DNA of 64,000 nucleotides from Altererythrobacter sp. TH136 (lineage in GTDB: Bacteria > Pseudomonadota > Alphaproteobacteria > Sphingomonadales > Sphingomonadaceae). The stretch spans positions 62,001 through 126,000 of the forward strand of contig NZ_CP041409.1 of assembly GCF_007065885.1 (NCBI RefSeq), written 5' to 3'. How positions within the stretch are numbered: position 1 is the first letter of the stretch; the number at the start of each line of letters is the position of its first letter. Positions 34,752 to 43,582 of this stretch are shown piece after piece. The notes beneath the pieces are model-generated. The model was given only the letters and a program-made list of their open reading frames with translations, did not search any database and was not told the DNA's origin. Both the position numbers and the translations under genes were made by a program.

Positions 34752-35696
34752 ATGCTAGGCCGTACCGCGCACCGGCTGTTCTGGATGTTCCGCTATCTCG
34801 AGCGGGCGGAGAACACCGCCCGCCTGCTGGATGCGGGCCTGCGCATGGCCCTGACGCGCGACCTGATCTCGGCAGAGGAGGAATGGCGCTCGGTCATCCA
34901 CGCCGCGGGCCACAGCAGTGCCTATGGCAAGAAGCACGGCACCTACACGGGCATTCAGGTGTGGAATTACATCCTGCGCGACAAGGACAATGCAGGCAGC
35001 GTGCTGGCAATGATGCGTGAAGTGCGCACCAACGCGCGCGGTGTCCGCAATGCCATCAGCGGGGAACTGTGGGGCGTGGTCAACGAAAGCTGGATGGCGC
35101 TGGACGACAAGCTGTCGCGGCCGGTCACCCAGGGGAACGTGGGCGAGATCATCTCCATGGTCCGCCGGACCGGGACCCTGGCGCATGGTGCGATGGCCAA
35201 TTCGATGCTGCGCGATGCGGGCTACGACTTCGCGCGCGCAGGCACGCTGGTGGAACGGGCGGATAACACCGCGCGCATCCTCGACATGAAATATTACCTG
35301 CTGCTGCCGTCACTCAGCTACGTCGGCACCACGGTGGACAGTGGGCAGTGGGATCAGATCCTGCGCTCGGTCGCGGGGGACCGGGCCTATCGCTGGCTTA
35401 ACGCGGGGCAGACCGATCCGCGCGGCATCGTGCAGTTTCTGGTGCTCGACGAACGGTTTCCGCGCAGCTTGGCCTACAGCCACTCCCAACTGCGTGAGAA
35501 CCTCGCGTCTCTGGCGCGGATTCACGGCGGGGAGGGGCAGAGCAACGTCCTGATCGAACGCTCGGCGGGAGAGCTGGCGAGGCTGCGGATCGGCGAAGTG
35601 TTCGAGACCGGCCTGCACGAATTCCTGGGTGAATTCGAACGGTGCAATGCCGCAATTGCCCGGACCATCGCTGAAGATTACCGGTTCCTGGCCTAG
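34752..35696 (+). CDS. alpha-E domain-containing protein (Anbu operon)
   Basis: 314 residues of the DUF403 (alpha-E) family, all helical: MLGRTAHRLFWMFRYLERAENTARLLDAGLRM at the start, then VRNAISGELWGVVNESWMALDD and GTLVERADNTARILDMKYYLLLPS. Alpha-E proteins nearly always accompany the permuted ATP-grasp protein and are thought to act with it; no reaction has been assigned. It begins 18 bases after the ATP-grasp stop and ends 17 bases before the transglutaminase gene. Confidence 0.9.
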   Translation: MLGRTAHRLFWMFRYLERAENTARLLDAGLRMALTRDLISAEEEWRSVIHAAGHSSAYGKKHGTYTGIQVWNYILRDKDNAGSVLAMMREVRTNARGVRNAISGELWGVVNESWMALDDKLSRPVTQGNVGEIISMVRRTGTLAHGAMANSMLRDAGYDFARAGTLVERADNTARILDMKYYLLLPSLSYVGTTVDSGQWDQILRSVAGDRAYRWLNAGQTDPRGIVQFLVLDERFPRSLAYSHSQLRENLASLARIHGGEGQSNVLIERSAGELARLRIGEVFETGLHEFLGEFERCNAAIARTIAEDYRFLA

Positions 35697-35713
35697 GGAG
35701 GGAATACAGCCTG

Positions 35714-36529
35714 ATGCGCCTCTCGATCAGCCACACGACGCGGTATCGGTTCGACCAGCCGGTTTCGCACGCGCTCCAACGGCTCCGCCTGACCCCGAAG
35801 GCAACCCAGGGCCAGACGATCCACGACTGGCAGATGGATTTCACCAACGCGGCGCAGGAACTGGAGTACGAGGATCAGCATCACAACCATGTGACGCTGG
35901 TCGCGCTGGAACCCGGTGCAACGGAGGTGGTGATCACTTGCCACGGTGTCGTGGAAACGAACGATAAGGCCGGGATCATCGGACGCCATGCCGGGCACCT
36001 GCCGTTGTGGAGCTTTGTCGGTCAGACCGATCTGACCCGGGCGGGGCCGCGCCTGCGCTACCTTGTGCGTGGGCTCGAGGCTCCAGATCGCAGCCGGCTC
36101 GATTTTCTCCACGCGCTGTCGGACGAGATCCGCCGGCAAGTGGTCTATGCGACCGGCACCACCGGCGTCCGAACGACGGCCGAGCAGGCGCTGGAGGCCG
36201 CGACCGGCGTCTGCCAGGATCACAGCCATATCTTCATCGCCGCCGCTCGGATGACCGGGATTCCGGCGCGCTATGTCTCAGGCTATTTGATGATGAATGA
36301 CCGCATCGACCAGGAGGCGACCCATGCCTGGGCGGAGGCGCACGTCGACGGCCTGGGCTGGGTGGGCTTCGATGTCTCTAACGGCATCAGCCCGGATACC
36401 CGTTACGTGCGCGTCGCCACGGGGCGCGACTATCGCGATGCGGCGCCGATCACCGGCATCAGCTATGGCGCCGCGACAGAGGACCTCAACGTGGTCGTGG
36501 CGGTTGAACAGCAGCAACAGCAGCAGTGA
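35714..36529 (+). CDS. transglutaminase-like cysteine peptidase (Anbu operon)
   Basis: 271 residues: an N-terminal beta domain (MRLSISHTTRYRFDQPVSHALQRLRLTP) and a transglutaminase core with the full triad: C167 in ATGVCQDHSH, H204 in THAWAE and D220 in VGFDVSNG. The family acts as a peptidase or transferase; in this operon it probably processes the ligated product. The C-terminus is an unusual run of glutamines (VEQQQQQQ) from CAG/CAA repeats, a possible slippage tract. It starts 17 bases after the alpha-E stop. Confidence 0.9.
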   Translation: MRLSISHTTRYRFDQPVSHALQRLRLTPKATQGQTIHDWQMDFTNAAQELEYEDQHHNHVTLVALEPGATEVVITCHGVVETNDKAGIIGRHAGHLPLWSFVGQTDLTRAGPRLRYLVRGLEAPDRSRLDFLHALSDEIRRQVVYATGTTGVRTTAEQALEAATGVCQDHSHIFIAAARMTGIPARYVSGYLMMNDRIDQEATHAWAEAHVDGLGWVGFDVSNGISPDTRYVRVATGRDYRDAAPITGISYGAATEDLNVVVAVEQQQQQQ

Positions 36530-36578
36530 GGCGCCGACGGGAAAAGCGGGCCCGGCGGGCGGCTGATTGGGGAGCTAG

Positions 36579-37337
36579 ATGACGTATTGCGTGGGAATGG
36601 TGCTCGACAAGGGGCTGGTGATGATGAGCGACACCCGCACCAATTCGGGTGTCGACAACATCTCGGTGTTTCGCAAGATGATCAGCTGGCAGGTCGCCGG
36701 CGAACGGATCATCACGGTGATGACCGCGGGGAACCTGGCCACGACCCAGGCTGTGATCAGCCAGCTGGAAGAGCGCGACAAGCAGCCGGGCGAACGGCAC
36801 AACACCGTCTTCGAGGCCAAGACGATGTTCCAGGTCGCGACCGAGATCGGCCGGCTTCTGCGCAAGACGATCGAGGAGCGGCAGGGGGCGAACGGCGTGG
36901 CAGGACAGGGCCGCTTCACCGGCTCGATCATCGTGGCGGGCCAGATCAAGGGGATGGAGCCGCGCCTGTTCCTGATCTACCCGGAAGGCAATTTCATCGA
37001 AGCGAGCTGGGACACGCCGTTCTTTCAGATTGGGGAGACCAAATACGGCCGCCCGATCCTGATCCGTGCGTATGACCGCGAGATGAGCTTCGAGGATGCG
37101 GTCAAGCTGCTGTTGGTGAGCTTCGATTCCACGCTTAAGGCGAACCTTTCGGTCGGATTGCCGCTCGACCTGATGGTGATCGAAAGGGATGCCTTTGCCG
37201 CCACGCACGAGCGGCGGATCACGCATGACGATCCATACTATCACGCGATCGCGAACGGGTGGGGGGAAGCCTTGAAAGACGCATTCACCGGATTGCCCGA
37301 TTACAGCTTCTTCACGCCGGACCAGGCAGGCGGTTGA
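36579..37337 (+). CDS. Anbu proteasome-related peptidase
   Basis: 252 residues of the ancestral beta-subunit (Anbu/BPH) family related to HslV and the 20S proteasome. Residue 2 is the expected N-terminal threonine nucleophile (M-T-Y-C-V-G), exposed after Met removal. Other features are MVLDKGLVMMSDTRTNSGVDNI and TGSIIVAGQIKG in the subunit core; K33-like lysine is in SVFRKM. It assembles into ring-like particles in the cytoplasm and lies last in the operon with ATP-grasp, alpha-E and transglutaminase genes. Substrates are unknown. Confidence 0.92.
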   Translation: MTYCVGMVLDKGLVMMSDTRTNSGVDNISVFRKMISWQVAGERIITVMTAGNLATTQAVISQLEERDKQPGERHNTVFEAKTMFQVATEIGRLLRKTIEERQGANGVAGQGRFTGSIIVAGQIKGMEPRLFLIYPEGNFIEASWDTPFFQIGETKYGRPILIRAYDREMSFEDAVKLLLVSFDSTLKANLSVGLPLDLMVIERDAFAATHERRITHDDPYYHAIANGWGEALKDAFTGLPDYSFFTPDQAGG

Positions 37338-37506
37338 CGATATCGAGCCGGGTTCATGAAGGAAAAAGTCCCGAAATGGAGGTAAAGCGTTGAGAGCGCT
37401 GGCTGAGGCCATCAGGACTTATCCCTAGCCGGAAGCACCTAGTTCCTCTCCAATGTCGAAGAACCTGCGATAGGCCGGCGCGGTTATTCACGGCACCTGA
37501 CGTGCC

Positions 37507-38133
37507 ATGAACGAACGGCACATCATCCACTTCGTCGAACCCGATACGCGGCTGCGCGCCGATCTCGCCCGCGTCACATTCGCCGCCGGCCATCACGCGG
37601 AAGTCTATGCCGACCTGGCGGAACTGGCGGACCATCCCCCGCAGCGCGGCATCATTGCCCTGCGGGACGATACCGACGCCAGCACGGTCCGTGAACGGCT
37701 CGACCTGCTGGCGGGACGCGGGTTGTGGCTGCCGGCCGTGGTGATGGGCGAGCACCCCACGACCGACCGGATCGTCGCCGCGATCAAGGCGGGCGCGCTC
37801 GACTATCTACCGCTGCCCCTCCTGCCCGCCCGTCTTGATGCGATGCTGGCCACCATCGGCGATGAAGCCCACGCGCATGCCGAGGCCCGCCGCCGGATGG
37901 TCGAAGCGCGCAGCCGGATCGGCAGCCTGTCGGCGCGGGAGCGCGAGGTGCTGGACTGGTTGACCCGGGGGAGCAGCAACAAGACGATCGCGCGCGAACT
38001 GGCGATCAGCCCCCGTACGGTCGAAATCCACCGCGCCAACATGATGCACAAGCTGGGCGCCGCGCATCCGGCTGATGCGGTGCGCTTGCAGATCGAAGCG
38101 CGGCTCAGCGAAGATCGGCAACGCGCCAGTTAG
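37507..38133 (+). CDS. FixJ-like response regulator with degenerate receiver
   Basis: 208 residues: an N-terminal CheY-like domain (IIHFVEPDTRLRADLARV...) and a C-terminal LuxR-type HTH at about 138-183 (LSAREREVLDWLTRGSSNKTIARELAISPRTVEIHRANMMHKLGA). The receiver looks atypical. The strand-3 region IIALRDDTDAS lacks the usual D-x-x-x-P phosphoacceptor pattern, and the usual K-P after strand 5 reads LPLPLLP. It may work without phosphorylation. No histidine kinase gene is adjacent. The stop shares a four-base overlap with the convergent extensin-like gene. Confidence 0.8.
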   Translation: MNERHIIHFVEPDTRLRADLARVTFAAGHHAEVYADLAELADHPPQRGIIALRDDTDASTVRERLDLLAGRGLWLPAVVMGEHPTTDRIVAAIKAGALDYLPLPLLPARLDAMLATIGDEAHAHAEARRRMVEARSRIGSLSAREREVLDWLTRGSSNKTIARELAISPRTVEIHRANMMHKLGAAHPADAVRLQIEARLSEDRQRAS

Positions 38134-38795
38134 CGGCAGAACCCGCCCTGGCGACCGCTCTCGACATGGAAGTGGTCCTTGTGTGCCGCGTTGTAATCCG
38201 GGCCGAGCACGGTGCCGAAGCGCTTGCAGGCGCTCAGGTGGACGAGCCGGAGGAACCGCTGCGTCGCCGCATCGCCGCCGCTCCAGTCGCCCAGCACGCT
38301 GATCCGGCGACCGTCGGCCAGCACGAATGCCGAAATGTCGATCGCGTTGGCGGTCGCGTGCGCCGATCGCCGCCCGCTGCCGGCGACATCGCGGCAGGAA
38401 TAGCTGCCCAAGGTTTCGATCCGGGCGAGGGGGCTGCCGAGAACCTGGCGCGCCGCCCGGTCCACTCCAAAGCGCGCCCAGGCGGCGGTGGTCTCCGCCA
38501 AGCGGCAACTGACCGGACCCAGATTGGTCAGCCGAAACTCGCCGACGTCGCCGTGGACGGCGCTCAGATTGACAGTGCTCAGGGTAGAACAGCCCGCGCC
38601 ATAGTATCGATCAGCCACGGGCGAGACGTTCGCACCCCTGGCTCCCAGATCGGCGAGGCATTGGCGCTGCTCGCCGCTCACAGCGACAGGGCGGGGCGCC
38701 TGAGCCTGGGGCCTGGCGGGCGCGCGGCCTTCGGGCACCAGGCTGCCGCAGCCGGACAGTGCGAAGGCAAGAATGAGAACGGCGAGGCGCGTCAT
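38130..38795 (-). CDS. extensin-like lipoprotein
   Basis: 221 residues starting MTRLAVLILAFALSGCGSL (lipobox LSGC), then a Pro/Ala linker and a C-terminal extensin-like domain (DUF882-related, LAS peptidase fold): VSCRLAETTAAWARFGV, GSYSCRDVAGSGRRSAHATANAIDISAFVL and DHFHVESG. The H-x-x-x-x-A-x-D and HxH motifs are the zinc ligands of LAS peptidases, so peptidoglycan peptide cleavage is plausible. I start at the ATG 38795; a GTG at 38810 is possible but the lipobox fits the shorter form. Confidence 0.83.
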   Translation of the reverse strand: MTRLAVLILAFALSGCGSLVPEGRAPARPQAQAPRPVAVSGEQRQCLADLGARGANVSPVADRYYGAGCSTLSTVNLSAVHGDVGEFRLTNLGPVSCRLAETTAAWARFGVDRAARQVLGSPLARIETLGSYSCRDVAGSGRRSAHATANAIDISAFVLADGRRISVLGDWSGGDAATQRFLRLVHLSACKRFGTVLGPDYNAAHKDHFHVESGRQGGFCR

Positions 38796-38831
38796 GAGCG
38801 GCAAACTCACCCCAAGATGGTTAATGGCGCC

Positions 38832-40295
38832 CTAATGGATTGTCGGCGCGGCCTCGACCGAAGGTGCCGGGCGGCCGGCGCGGCTGACCACGACGATCGC
38901 CAGCCACGACGCGACGAAGCCAGGGAGGATCTCATACACTCCCGGCCCGCCGAAGAACGCCTGATCCCACCCGAGCGCGATCCACGCGATGACCACCACG
39001 GCGCCCGTGACGAGTCCGGCCACCGCCCCGGCGCCGGTCATCCGCCGCCAGGTCAGCGCCAATACGATCATCGGCCCAAAAGCCGCGCCAAAGCCGGCCC
39101 AGGCATGCGCCACCAGGCCCAGCACCTGGCTATCCGGATCGGCGGCGATCGCGATCCCCATCAGGGCAACCACCAGAACGCTGAGCCGGCCCACCGTGAC
39201 CGCTTCCCGCTCGCTCGCCTGCTTGCGCAGGAACAGGCGGTAGAAATCCTCGGTCAGCGAACTCGACGAGACCAGCAGCTGCGAGCTGATCGTGCTCATG
39301 ATTGCGGCCAGCAGCGCGGCATAAAGGAACCCGGTCACAAGCGGATGGAACAACAGGTTCGCGAGCAGAATGAAGATCGTCTCGGGATCGTCCAGCACCA
39401 ATCCGTTGCGGTTCACATAGGCGCGGCCGGCAAGCCCGATGCCGATCGCCCCCAGCAGGCACACGCCCATCCACACCATGCCGATATTGCGGGCGGTCGG
39501 CACCTCGTTGACCGAGCGGATCGCCATGAAGCGCACGATGATGTGCGGCTGGCCAAAGTAGCCCAGTCCCCAGGTCACCGCCGAAAGCCAGCCGACCGCG
39601 GTGAGACCGTGCGTCAGGCTGCGAAAGCCTTCCTGCGGCACCGCGGCGATCGATCCGCCGGCGCTTCCGCCGGGGCCGAACATGATCACCAGCGGCATCA
39701 GCACCAGCGCCAGGAACATGATGCAGCCCTGCACGAAGTCGGTCAGGCTGACCGCGAGGAATCCTCCGATCATCGTATAGGCCAGGACGACTACGGTAGT
39801 GATCCAGACCCCCGTCATGTAATCGCCGCCGAATGCAGTGGCGAACAGCTTGCCGCCCCCGACCATGCCGGCAGCGGTATAGACCGTGAAGAACAGCACC
39901 ACGATGATGGCGCTGGTCAGCCGCAGCGCCACCGCCTTGTCGGGAAAGCGGTTGCCGAGGAATTCGGGGATGGTCAGCGCATCACCCAGTTCCTCGGTCT
40001 GCCGGCGCAGACGCGGGGCAACCACGATCCAGTTGACCAGCGCGCCGACGAACAAGCCCGCGGCGATCCACGCTTCCACCAGTCCGCTCGCGTAGAGCGC
40101 GCCGGGCAGTCCTAGAAGCAGCCAGCCTGACATGTCCGATGCGCCTGCGGACAGCGCGGTGACCGAAGGTGACAGGTTGCGCCCGGCCAGCAGGTACCCC
40201 TCGCTGTCACCACTTGTCTTGCGCCAGGCGTACACGCCGATCGCGAGCATCAGGATGAAGTAAACCACCAGGGAGATGAGGACGCCGGTCTGCAT
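38832..40295 (-). CDS. putP: sodium/proline symporter
   Basis: 487 residues with about 13 hydrophobic helices of the solute:sodium symporter family. Features include DSEGYLLAGRNLSPSVTALSAGASDMSGWLLLGLPGALYASG near helix 2, typical of PutP, and GYFGQPHIIVRFMAIRS and LLAAIMSTISSQLLVSSS in later helices. It should take up proline with Na+. I use the ATG at 40295 (MQTGVLISLV); a GTG at 40316 would add seven residues. No putA lies nearby. Confidence 0.9.
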   Translation of the reverse strand: MQTGVLISLVVYFILMLAIGVYAWRKTSGDSEGYLLAGRNLSPSVTALSAGASDMSGWLLLGLPGALYASGLVEAWIAAGLFVGALVNWIVVAPRLRRQTEELGDALTIPEFLGNRFPDKAVALRLTSAIIVVLFFTVYTAAGMVGGGKLFATAFGGDYMTGVWITTVVVLAYTMIGGFLAVSLTDFVQGCIMFLALVLMPLVIMFGPGGSAGGSIAAVPQEGFRSLTHGLTAVGWLSAVTWGLGYFGQPHIIVRFMAIRSVNEVPTARNIGMVWMGVCLLGAIGIGLAGRAYVNRNGLVLDDPETIFILLANLLFHPLVTGFLYAALLAAIMSTISSQLLVSSSSLTEDFYRLFLRKQASEREAVTVGRLSVLVVALMGIAIAADPDSQVLGLVAHAWAGFGAAFGPMIVLALTWRRMTGAGAVAGLVTGAVVVIAWIALGWDQAFFGGPGVYEILPGFVASWLAIVVVSRAGRPAPSVEAAPTIH

Positions 40296-40521
40296 GATCA
40301 GGGTGCTAACAGCCACGGGTTCCGATGGCTACGCCGGGCACGAGACCGCTGGCACGTTGGCATAATGCTGCAGAGCGCGAGCGCGCGGAGTGTTGCTGCA
40401 CCTCCACACTGTGGCGCAATCGCTGCGGGCGCTGGAACGCCTGCGCCTAACAGCGGTTTTCGCGCTGATACGTCGGCCACGTATTGGCGGTCGCGCCCCC
40501 ATACATGCCAAAGGATACACC

Positions 40522-41367
40522 ATGTTCCGCACATTAGCTTCAACCTCGGCGCTCGCCGTTGCCGTGGCGTTCGCCCAACCCGCGCTGGCGCAGGATGCCG
40601 GGCCTTACTTCAATGGACCGTACGTTTCGGTCGCGGGTGGACTGGATACACAAGCCAGCGATTCGCGGCGTCTGCGGTTCGACACTGACCTTGATGGCAC
40701 GTATGGCGATGTCGTCCGCACCGCGGCGGGCGCGAATGCTTTCGGACCCGGTTTCTGCAGCGGCACTGCCGTGGGTTCGACCGCGGCGGCCGGCTGCTCC
40801 AGCGACGATGACGAGATCGGCTATGCCGTCCGGGCCGGCTTCGATTTCCGGCAGCCTGACAGTCCGCTGGTCGCCGGGCTTCTGGTCGAGGCGAGCGGTT
40901 CGAACGCGGTGGATTACTCCAGCGGGTTCAGCACCACACCCGCCAGCTATACTTTCTCGCGCGAGCTCGATTACTCCATCGCACTGCGCAGCCGGGCGGG
41001 TATCTCGCCGGGTGACGGCCGGGGACTGTTCTACATCACCGGCGGCGTGGCCTATGCCCGCATCAATCATGACTTCGTCACGACCAACACGGCCAACTCG
41101 TTCACCGTGGTCAACGACGACGACATGCGCTTTGGCGTGCAGGCCGGTGCCGGCGCGGAACTGATGATCACGCCCAGCATCGGGATCGGGCTGGAGTACC
41201 TCTACTCGCGCTACGATGACGACAAGGCATACGTCGCCGTTGGCAAGGGCACGGCAGGCGCAACCAACCCGTTCCTGCTGGTCAATTCCACCGGAACCAA
41301 CCTGCGCCCTTCACGGACGGACCTCGACCTGCAGTCGTTCCGCGGCACCGTGAGCTTCCACTTCTAA
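40522..41367 (+). CDS. outer-membrane beta-barrel protein
   Basis: 281 residues: signal peptide MFRTLASTSALAVAVAFAQPALAQ, then GPYFNGPYVSVAGGLDTQ and alternating strands such as GIGLEYLYSRYDDDKAYV and SFRGTVSFHF. The C-terminal aromatic (F) ending on the last strand is the BAM recognition signal. It belongs to the Omp25/OmpA-barrel-like group; substrate or role unknown. AAAGGATACACC precedes the ATG at 40522. A strong terminator follows. Confidence 0.8.
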   Translation: MFRTLASTSALAVAVAFAQPALAQDAGPYFNGPYVSVAGGLDTQASDSRRLRFDTDLDGTYGDVVRTAAGANAFGPGFCSGTAVGSTAAAGCSSDDDEIGYAVRAGFDFRQPDSPLVAGLLVEASGSNAVDYSSGFSTTPASYTFSRELDYSIALRSRAGISPGDGRGLFYITGGVAYARINHDFVTTNTANSFTVVNDDDMRFGVQAGAGAELMITPSIGIGLEYLYSRYDDDKAYVAVGKGTAGATNPFLLVNSTGTNLRPSRTDLDLQSFRGTVSFHF

Positions 41368-41393
41368 GCGGCGGCAACCATCCGAATGCAGCA

Positions 41394-41419
41394 GGGGCGC
41401 CCTCACGGGCGCCCCTTTT
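41394..41419 (+). terminator. Rho-independent terminator after the beta-barrel gene
   Basis: GGGGCGCCC (41394-41402) pairs with GGGCGCCCC (41407-41415), 9 bp with a 4-base loop, followed by TTTT. It lies 27 bases after the outer-membrane gene stop and about 60 bases before the typA stop. Confidence 0.85.
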
Positions 41420-41481
41420 GCGTTTGGTAGTCTGCGTATAGAGGCCCCGGCGCGCTTCGTTCAAGCGACGCAGGCGGCGGC

Positions 41482-43314
41482 CTAGCTGCCCGAGCGGCGG
41501 GCCTTCTTCCGCTCGTGCGGGTCCAGGAAAGCCTTCCGCAGCCGGATGCTCTTGGGCGTCACCTCGACCATCTCGTCGTCGTCGATGTAGGCGATCGCCT
41601 GTTCCAGCGTCATCACGCGCGGCGGAGTGAGGCGGATTGCATCGTCCTTGCCCGTCGAGCGGAAGTTGGTCAGCTGCTTGGACTTCATCGGGTTGACCTC
41701 AAGGTCTTCCGGCTTGGCGTTCTCGCCGATGATCATCCCTTCGTAGATCTTTTCCTGCGGCCGCACGAACAGCTGCCCGCGTTCCTCGAGCATGTTGAGC
41801 GCGTAGCCGACCGCCTCGCCGGTTCCGTTGGAGATCAGCACGCCGACCGGGCGCCCTTCGATCTGGCCCTTGTGGGGGCCGTACTTCTCGAACAGGCGGT
41901 TCATGATCCCGGTGCCGCGCGTGTCGGACAGGAATTCGCCGTGATAGCCGATCAGTCCGCGGCTCGGAGCGGAGAAGGTGATGCGGGTCTTGCCGCCGCC
42001 GCTCGGGCGCATGTCGATCATCTCGCCCTTGCGGATGGCCATCTTCTCGACGACCGTGCCCGAATGCTCGTCATCGACGTCGATCACGACCGTTTCGTAC
42101 GGCTCGGTCCGGTTGCCGTTCTCGTCTTCGCGGTACAGCACGCGCGGGCGGCTGATGCCGAGTTCGAAGCCTTCGCGGCGCATCGTCTCGATCACCACGC
42201 CCAGCTGAAGCTCGCCGCGGCCGGCGACCTCGAACGCGTCCTTGTCGGCGCTTTCGGTGACGCGGATGGCGACGTTGCTTTCCGCTTCGCGCTCCAGCCG
42301 GTCACGGATCATGCGGCTGGTGACCTTGGTTCCCTCACGCCCGGCGAAGGGGCTGTCGTTGACGGCGAAGCGCATCGACAGGGTGGGCGGGTCGATCGGT
42401 TGTGCGTGAAGCGGCTCGCTGACCGAAGGATCGGCGATGGTGTTGGACACGGTCGCCACAGCCAGGCCCGCGATCGAGATGATGTCGCCGGCACGCGCCT
42501 CGTCGACCGGCACGCGGTCGAGTCCGCGATAAGCCAGCAGCTTGCTGGCACGGCCCGTCTCGATCACCTTGCCGCTGCTGTCGAGCGCGTGGATCGGCGA
42601 GTTGATCTTGACCGTGCCGGATTGAACCTTGCCGGTCAGGATGCGCCCGAGGAAGTTGTCGCGGTCCAGCAAGGTCACCAGGAACTTGAACGGTCCGTCG
42701 AAGTCTGCCTGCGGGGCGGGGACGTGGCTGACGATCTTTTCGAACAGCGGCGTCAGGTTGCCCTCGCGCCGATCGGGATCCTCGCTGGCATAACCGTTGC
42801 GGCCCGAAGCGTAGAGCACGGGAAAATCGAGCTGCTCGTCAGAGGCGTCGAGGCTGACGAACAGATCGAACACCTCGTCGAGCACTTCCTGGATGCGCTG
42901 GTCGGGGCGATCCACCTTGTTCACCACCACGATCGGACGCAGGCCCAGCGCCAGCGCCTTGCCGGTGACGAACTTGGTCTGCGGCATCGCGCCTTCGGAG
43001 CTGTCGACCAGCAGGATCACCCCGTCGACCATCGACAGGATCCGCTCGACCTCGGCCCCGAAATCGGCGTGGCCCGGCGTATCGACGATGTTGATGCGGA
43101 TATGCTCGTCGGAGCCTTCCGGCGCCCATTCGACCGAGGTCGGCTTCGCCAGGATCGTGATCCCGCGTTCCTTCTCGAGGTCGTTGGAGTCCATCGCCCG
43201 CTCTTCAACGCGCTGGTTATCGCGGAAGGTGCCGGACTGGCGGAACAGCTGGTCGACGAGCGTGGTCTTGCCATGATCGACGTGGGCGATGATCGCCACG
43301 TTGCGAAGGTTCAT
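41482..43314 (-). CDS. typA: translational GTPase TypA/BipA
   Basis: 610 residues. The G domain begins MNLRNVAIIAHVDHGKTTLVDQLFRQSGTF (G1), with RGITI (switch), DTPGHADF (G3), NKVD (G4), then EF-G-like domains and the TypA C-terminus ending EVTPKSIRLRKAFLDPHERKKARR. It binds ribosomes and aids 50S assembly, especially at low temperature or under stress. The ATG at 43314 fits the family start; the open frame runs further upstream without domain sequence. Confidence 0.97.
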   Translation of the reverse strand: MNLRNVAIIAHVDHGKTTLVDQLFRQSGTFRDNQRVEERAMDSNDLEKERGITILAKPTSVEWAPEGSDEHIRINIVDTPGHADFGAEVERILSMVDGVILLVDSSEGAMPQTKFVTGKALALGLRPIVVVNKVDRPDQRIQEVLDEVFDLFVSLDASDEQLDFPVLYASGRNGYASEDPDRREGNLTPLFEKIVSHVPAPQADFDGPFKFLVTLLDRDNFLGRILTGKVQSGTVKINSPIHALDSSGKVIETGRASKLLAYRGLDRVPVDEARAGDIISIAGLAVATVSNTIADPSVSEPLHAQPIDPPTLSMRFAVNDSPFAGREGTKVTSRMIRDRLEREAESNVAIRVTESADKDAFEVAGRGELQLGVVIETMRREGFELGISRPRVLYREDENGNRTEPYETVVIDVDDEHSGTVVEKMAIRKGEMIDMRPSGGGKTRITFSAPSRGLIGYHGEFLSDTRGTGIMNRLFEKYGPHKGQIEGRPVGVLISNGTGEAVGYALNMLEERGQLFVRPQEKIYEGMIIGENAKPEDLEVNPMKSKQLTNFRSTGKDDAIRLTPPRVMTLEQAIAYIDDDEMVEVTPKSIRLRKAFLDPHERKKARRSGS

Positions 43315-43582
43315 TTTCGATGTCTCTTGGTCGTAGGGCAGGGGAACGGCTCCCCGCAAAGTGGCGCGCCCCTAGCCGAGCGGGCGGCGGAAGACAACCG
43401 CGTGTGCGTGCGTGTGTCGCGCGCGCCACAGTTCGGACGAGCAACCTATCTTGTCCGACGAGCGTGCTTGCGCGGTGCAATCTGCCGGCTATTGACTCCC
43501 CTGTCAGCTAAGGGTCGCCGCACCGCGCGAATGGTTCGCGCGTGATAAGCGTCGCCCACATCGGACGAGGACCTTTCGTAAC

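Noticed and set aside
38166-40115. Open plus-strand frame of about 650 codons
   Set aside because: Antisense to the extensin-like gene and putP; His/Arg/Gln-rich composition typical of a shadow frame.
41515-43545. Open plus-strand frame of about 675 codons
   Set aside because: Antisense to typA; no recognisable domain.
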